Assembly (NCBI GenBank): GCA_944588485.1
Contig: OX155895.1
Span: 24,658,927 to 24,722,926, forward strand
Origin: Phosphuga atrata
Taxonomy: Eukaryota > Arthropoda > Insecta > Coleoptera > Silphidae
DNA: 64,000 nucleotides
Reading direction: 5' to 3'
Position numbers and translations under genes: made by a program. Below, piece by piece: positions 58,634 through 64,000 of this stretch. The notes below the pieces were generated by a model. That model was not told where the DNA came from, ran no database searches, and was given only the letters and a program-made list of their open reading frames with translations. Position 1 is the first letter of the stretch, and each line of letters begins with the position of its first letter.

Positions 58634-58745
58634 CTTGTAGATACGAACGTATTTTTTACGTGATATATGAAACCATTCAGAACTATAGGTTTACGTGTCC
58701 TTTTCGGTTTCCTTTCTAACCTTTGTCCAGGTAGTAATGTCAACT
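58634..58745 (-). CDS. split FLYWCH cassette 3, exon 1 (most proximal cassette)
   Basis: Acceptor TTTTGAATGTTATTAG, AG finishing a split codon, 36 codons, donor GTAATC. Basic lead (R-K-P-K-R-T-R-K-P) followed by V-L-N-G-F-I-Y-H-V. Intron of 55 bases to exon 2. As transcription runs to lower coordinates, this is the first cassette reached from any shared 5' exons beyond 64000. Confidence 0.82.
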
Positions 58746-59679
58746 CTAATAACATTCAAAATTAAGTTACACACTTGACAATTAAGTTTTGAAATGTTAT
58801 CTAATATTTATAGTTATTTAAAAGAGAAAATAATACTAGAAACTAGGATCCGCCATTGCAAAAAGGTTTGGAACTGCAGGTCTCTATGGTTTACAATCAT
58901 GTCAGGTGAAACGCATATATGCAAAATGTCGTTTGTCAACTTTTTGCGGTTTCGAGATATCGATACCTATGAATTAATCGAGCTTGCTAGATGATCCAGT
59001 CACTACGAGGATTTTAGTGCTGTGAGTTTTATTAATAAAATATTAATAATAATTTATAATGGAGGACAGTTATGAAAATTCAAATGAATGCATGAATGAA
59101 TCATAATAATAAAGGTTTTTTTTTTCTAAAAGTTTTAATGACTTGTTTTAATGAACTTGATCAAAAATTAAAGTTTTATTGGTTTTACATTTTTTAGTTT
59201 GAGGATTTGGCTGCAAAATTAAATACCAAGTATTAGTATAAAGAGCTTATTGAATTAGTTCCCTTATCACCGATTTTGGAAGATGAACACAACGATCCAC
59301 ATCTACAGAGAAATGGAAATATTATTTATTGATGTGCCGGTAAAGTTCACAAAGAATCGTTTTGCGCTTCATATATTTCAGTATGACTTCCTTGCGTAAT
59401 TGTTCTTTAGTTATTTTTAGCCATTTCATGTCGTTATTTCAAATATCCGGTGAAACTATCATTCTATTTAATTGTTGTTTTGTGGAACGATTTTGATTTG
59501 TGTGAATTAAATTTGTTACTGTTTGAATATCTAAACGTTTTCGACATTATAGGTAATATACTTTCTGAAATATATTTTCAAAACAACAAATACCAGTTTA
59601 TGTATTCGTATGAAGCTATCAAATCAGGAATGAAAAGCAAAGCACAAAATATTTGGTAGACAAATATATTTTTTATTAG
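58746..59679. other. no gene recognised
   Basis: AT-rich; small frames at 58794-58994 and 59450-59659 carry no known motif. Confidence 0.3.
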
Positions 59680-60185
59680 ACATGCACGAAAAGTACTTCC
59701 TGACGCACGTTTTTTGACGCACGCAAATATTCAATATCGCTTAAAAAACTAATGATTAAATAAAATAAACACAATCAAGACATCAATATTATAAAATTGA
59801 GGTGAAATTGTCATAATTTTTTTTCATTACAAAATAATAATAAAAATTAAAGAAAACGTTTTAAAATGAGTGTAAATTCCATGGTACATAATACCGGAGA
59901 CTGAGGAGTGTTCTTATGACGTATCCACACCAGCGGAGACAAAAGGAAATTGTTTGAATTGAAATTTGAAGAAGCAAATACTTCATTTTTGATTCCATTT
60001 TTTTGGATGACCCCTTGATCCCAAAGTTGTAAGATACATCCCCTCACATGAGTAACAAAGATATAGTTTTTAACGCGGGCGGTATTGTCAATTGCTCTCT
60101 CGAGTGAATGTGAAAAAATTGAAAATGAAAAATTTCGCCCTCGCGTCAAATTAACAACTTACCGCCTTAGTTACAAAATATACTA
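59680..60185 (-). repeat. dispersed repeat B, inverted copy
   Basis: Reverse complement of the family: begins at the GACATGCACGAAAAGTACTT end and finishes GTTACAAAATATACTAATTT. A 100-codon minus-strand frame here is a by-product of the repeat. Confidence 0.7.
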
Positions 60186-61754
60186 ATTTAACACATTTTT
60201 CACTTAACATTCCATTCCCCACTCCTTTTTGATGATTTACAAATGACTTTATCTAAACTAATAGCAAAAAATTCTAAATTGATTCTTTAATCTTTCGATT
60301 TTTTTTAATCGTCGGATTTCACAGTTACGAAGAACTTCGGTTACTAACTACTTACAACTATTTTAGTTATAGAAATCAAACCGCGAACTGTTACTTTTCA
60401 ACATATTCGCCGCTATTCTCAAGGCACTTGTCTCAGCAAAGCACAAGCTTCTATATAACCTCCTCGTATAGGTGCACTCTAAATTTCTAGAAACTGCCTT
60501 ACTTCATCTTGGAGTTCGAACTATCAAAAAAACTGTACTAAGCCATTCCACAGAAACGAACAGGAACATTTAGGAAATAACACGACAATGCAAGGCTGCA
60601 CAACTGAAATTTTTATTTGCTTAGGTCAGTGTTTTTCAACAGGGGTGCTCCGACGTCACGATTGGGTTGCTGTAAAGTTTAGGCATTTTCTTGGAAATTT
60701 ACTTAAATGTAGTTCAACTCACTGTCAGTTCTATTTAGTAAGCAAAGAAGCGATGACTGTGCACGTATTCACGGATCTTTGTGTAATTTGATATATTTAA
60801 TAAAAAACTATATATTTAATTACATGGAACTTACATGTAAGTTTTTCGGGGTGAAACTAAACTAATAATTATAAAATGGATCCATTTTATAATTCAAAAG
60901 AGCAAAGCTGCACTGATGAGAGATATAACTCGAAACGCGTCTCCAGCTGGCTATTCACTTGGGTTAAATATAAAGATCTGATCTTAAAAACAATGCTATT
61001 TATCTGGTTCTTGTTGAGTGTCACGAAAGTGAACTGAGTCCTAGTAAATAACAGACAAATATCTGTTGTATTTCAACATGAGATTTGTTTTGTAGTGTTA
61101 AAAAGAAATAATATTATAGAGCTTCGGAAAGGTTGAATATATTTATATATCCAAGCTTTGTTCCGCTTTAATAAGTCAATTATACAGGTATTCATAGTGC
61201 TTCTTGAAGGATTCCTTTTACCCACTTCGCGTTTCATAGACCTTACTTGGCAGAACAAGGAACCTTATTGGGCTCCTTATTTCACGGAAGGTCTTGAGCT
61301 TCCTTTAGGATACATTCAGTACTGGATGTTGCGTTTCTATGACGCTTGCGCTTGGCGGTCGATGCGGTTTTGTATCAAAGACCAGTCTACAGATTAACCC
61401 AGAGACAAATATGTCTTATCGTATAGGCAGCGAGCAATTACTTGTGGCCCGTTTCAGACCGGGTACGATCCCCAACGTAATTTTCATTTTGGTTAACCCC
61501 AGGAAAAGTTAAAACGCATAATTTTTTTAATAATTCTGATAGTGATTTTGATGATGGTTTTGAGGAAATTCCAACAGGAAATGAAAATAGATTTCGATAT
61601 ACCAAGAGGTACATTCGGGACTTTCAGAATCCTATCGAAAAGCAATTTGTATACATTTTTTTGGCCGACAATTATTATATAAGATATTAAAAAAACAAAT
61701 AGATTTAGAATAGGGAAAGATGTATCGATCTGGAACCTCCACGGTAAATGACTT
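60186..61754. other. no gene recognised; repeat C copy
   Basis: 61065-61165 (TGAGATTTGTTTTGTAGTG, TTCGGAAAGGTTGAATATAT) matches 36080-36150 inside the hAT at 34.6 kb. The rest shows only short degenerate frames. Confidence 0.4.
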
Positions 61755-62350
61755 ATCCACTCGCACACTAAAATGAACCTTTTAATTAGTAAATTATGTG
61801 AAGGATGCCATTATAATAATCGTGTGTAAAAGTATTCAAATCGTGCGTAAAAGTCCAATATAAATCAAATGGAATTTCGTTATTAAACGATTTCTGTTTG
61901 TTGTACTATGGCAACAACTCGCGTCACCAAACAAAAAACGTAGACATAGCGAAAATTTTCTGATGTATATTAAAATTGAATTAATTTTGCTTACTTTGAA
62001 TCTAAAAGTCTCGTCCTCCTAGTCTGAATTTATCTAATAACTAACTTAACCTAACCATAACCTAATCTAGACCTAGTTAACTTAGATAACATCGACAACG
62101 ACCAAATTTTGTTCTCGTCACTGTGCGTTTTTACTAGTTAACAATTTTTTCCAAAGAGGCTCTAAACGTTCTAACCTTATTGTGTCAGTGATTTGAATTA
62201 TTTTGATTATCAAAATTACAATTTTTCCATATAATCGGTAAGAAATAACATTTTTTTTGTAGATTCAACAGTATTTTTACATGCTTCCTAGATAAAATAA
62301 TGTATTATACACGTATGTGAAAAGTTTTTGTGGCTCATTGCGATTACTGC
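61755..62350. repeat. dispersed repeat A, copy 3
   Basis: Shares AATCGTGCGTAAAAGTCCAA, CTAACCATAACCTAATCTAG and GATTCAACAGTATTTTTACATG with copy 1. It retains the empty CATCGA site at 62090-62095 used to define the MITE in copy 1. Confidence 0.7.
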
Positions 62351-62594
62351 ATCGCCATTCATTTCCAAAATGTTTAAACATGGCTTCTGTTTTGTGGAAT
62401 TTTATGGAAGAGTAATGGATGACTCCCTGTTCAGTGAACTTGTAGTGCAACATTCTAACTTATATGACCCCAAGAACAAGCACTATAGAGATGAAAATGT
62501 AAAGAACAATGTAGAAGGAAACTGTAGGCTCTATGAAGCAATCTCCTCTCTAATTTCTGCATCAAACCACGAACCACTTCTTCCTCCACCATAG
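62328..62594 (+). pseudogene. MADF-like domain fragment
   Basis: The frame holds L-F-S-E-L-V-V-Q-H-S-N-L-Y-D and H-Y-R-D-E-N-V-K-N-N-V, the pattern of the MADF DNA-binding domain (L-I..V....LYD...Y.d...+...W), but the W-x-x-I that should follow is missing and the frame ends after P-P-P. MADF proteins are encoded by insect PIF/Harbinger transposons as well as by host genes; here a transposon fragment is more likely. Confidence 0.4.
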
Positions 62595-63170
62595 TCTATT
62601 AAAAACTGATTTCTCGTAATAAAATTAAAATCTTTTACTACTTTTGTAAAACGAAAACAACCGCACAATTAACACTCAACAAATAGGTGGCTGGAGACGC
62701 AATAAAAAGATCGCACAATAAAAAGATCGCAATTAAAACATCGCTGTAGCTGTCGCCTGATTGACACTACACCTTAAGAGATTTTCTCCGCCGCATGACA
62801 TATGTGAATACTGTTCAAACATGCAAAAAATGATCCGTTCAGAAGGACAATCATATAATAAAAAAAATCATTCAAACGGTCATATAATAAAAAAAAATAT
62901 TCCGGTCCAAAACTCTTAATATCTATCCCTGCTCTAAAGCAGGGTTATGCTTAGTGAAATTTCTGCAACCAATTGAATAGAGTGAAACAGTAAAAAAAGT
63001 TAAAAAAATTGATGAACAGAAAAGGCGAAGTGTATCGCAATGTTAACGGAAGACCAACGTTACTTTGCAAATGTTACTTTTGCACTCAGCACTAACCGGA
63101 TCAATTTTTATTGACAACTCGGAGCCTTGTGCATGCAAAGTAAGTTGATTCAAACACATTTATCTAAAAA

Positions 63171-63299
63171 CAATTTGGGAATTATCAAAATTAGGAGGCA
63201 GATCCTATGTGGAGCCCGGGTTGTCCGGTAGATTCGTAGTAGGTGACAACCCGTGCTCCACATAGGATCTGAGTCCTAATTTTGATAATTCCCAAATTG
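63171..63299. repeat. 129-bp near-perfect palindrome, 55-bp arms
   Basis: CAATTTGGGAATTATCAAAA at 63171 and its complement ending at 63299 frame two 55-base arms that differ at about three positions, with a 19-base loop (63226-63244). It directly precedes a DDE transposase tail. Confidence 0.85.
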
Positions 63300-63309
63300 G
63301 CTTCTTCAG

Positions 63310-63559
63310 CCTGCCAGCTTCTCTATTGGGGCTAGGACCCTATTCTCCGATACTAAATCCCATTGAGAATATTTGGTCTAAAGTAAAATCCTATGCCAAA
63401 AGCAATATACGTGTCCCAAACGTAGCAGTTCCTGGCGTAATGGAACAAAGACTGATCTACTTGGAGGATATTATAGATCATGCAGTCAACACCTTAACTG
63501 GGGGTGATTGCTGTGCAACACTGTACAGTTCACCAAGCTACTGCCTTGGCAATGAATGA
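63310..63559 (+). pseudogene. DDE (Tc1/IS630-type) transposase C-terminus
   Basis: Reads L-G-P-Y-S-P-I-L-N-P-I-E-N-I-W-S-K-V-K-S, the terminal catalytic Glu motif (S-P-x-L-N-P-I-E) of DDE_3-type transposases, then V-P-G-V-M-E-Q-R-L and D-H-A-V-N-T-L-T-G-G-D-C. The frame closes with a stop. The upstream catalytic region is missing; the palindrome sits there instead. Confidence 0.65.
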
Positions 63560-63805
63560 CATGGCGGTCGGTCGGTCGGTAATTTATTTAAAAAAATACT
63601 ACGAAATACTATGTATATACTTAAAACTTCATCGCAATTTTTTGATGTGATAAAATAAAAATAGATAGCAAATAAAACTTGTTTTATTTCTGAATTACAA
63701 TTTACGTTTTCTGTATTACAATTGAAAACTACAATCTAAAATCCTTTCAATTGTCCAAATTATACAAAAGATGCATATACACAGGTAGTTAAAAAGTCGC
63801 GTACG

Positions 63806-63917
63806 GTGCAACCCACGAGTGCAACAGTAAACTGTATATTGTCGCATATCGTGCGACATACGAGTGCAACGGTAAAATGTATATTGTCGCATATGGTGCG
63901 ACATACGAGTGCAAAGA
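63806..63917. repeat. ~57-bp tandem repeat, about two units
   Basis: Units contain GTGCGACATACGAGTGCAAC and TGTATATTGTCGCATAT. It is preceded by the related but diverged GTGCAACCCACGAGTGCAAC. Confidence 0.65.
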
Positions 63918-64000
63918 GTTAAATGTTAATTTAGAATTGGTAAAACCATACTACATTATAGAAAATCATATAAACTTAATAAAGTTCGGCTTTATGGGAG

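Noticed and set aside
61441..61490. tRNA or tRNA-derived SINE (GTACGATCCCCAAC resembling a B box)
   Set aside because: No A box at the right distance and no cloverleaf could be drawn.

Overview
The window is eukaryotic, most likely insect, nuclear DNA. It is strongly AT-rich, has no long open frames or operons, and is packed with remnants of the TE groups typical of insect genomes: hAT, PIF/Harbinger, Tc1/mariner, pogo/Tigger, piggyBac, Penelope-like and Jockey/CR1/RTE-like LINEs, plus many short inverted-repeat elements. The order of insect cannot be fixed from the sequence alone.

The main feature is an array of alternative 3'-terminal exons, all on the minus strand between about 8.3 and 58.7 kb. 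Each encodes a FLYWCH-type zinc finger (F/W-K/R-C ... C ... H-x-H-P). By reading acceptors I reconstructed twelve cassettes: eight single-exon FLYWCH exons (8.6, 13.1, 24.1, 33.2, 34.3, 37.5, 49.9, 55.8 kb), three cassettes in which FLYWCH is split over three small exons (56.5, 57.3, 58.7 kb), and one exon that carries a piggyBac-type cysteine-rich domain instead (49.3 kb). Every one starts at a pyrimidine-rich AG acceptor in the same phase: two bases finish a codon begun upstream. Each has its own stop codon and several have a nearby AATAAA. A stop-containing thirteenth copy lies at 23.0 kb. This is the architecture of the insect mod(mdg4) locus, where common BTB exons are joined, partly by trans-splicing, to one of many FLYWCH 3' exons. 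The common exons are not in the window; if the locus is colinear they lie beyond position 64000. Identification as mod(mdg4) is therefore an inference.

Layout. 0-8 kb: Penelope, pogo, LINE and MITE remnants. 8.3-13.1 kb: two related FLYWCH exons. 13-23 kb: MITEs and a 4.5-kb hAT with nested insertions. 23-24.1 kb: a dead and a live FLYWCH exon. 24-32 kb: Harbinger, mariner and foldback elements. 32.9-37.5 kb: three FLYWCH exons, two of them close duplicates, with a 2.1-kb hAT between the last two. 37.9-48 kb: Penelope, a 2.4-kb hAT, LINE pieces and an unplaced Cys/Pro-rich frame. 49.0-49.9 kb: the piggyBac-domain exon and a FLYWCH exon. 50-55 kb: repeat-B copies, LINE, mariner and Tigger. 55.5-58.7 kb: the dense end of the array, four cassettes in 3.3 kb. 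59-64 kb: repeats, a MADF-like piece, a long palindrome and a DDE transposase tail.

If the model holds, the cassettes are interchangeable C-terminal DNA- or protein-binding modules attached to one shared N-terminus, so the window is an isoform library set in a bed of transposons.
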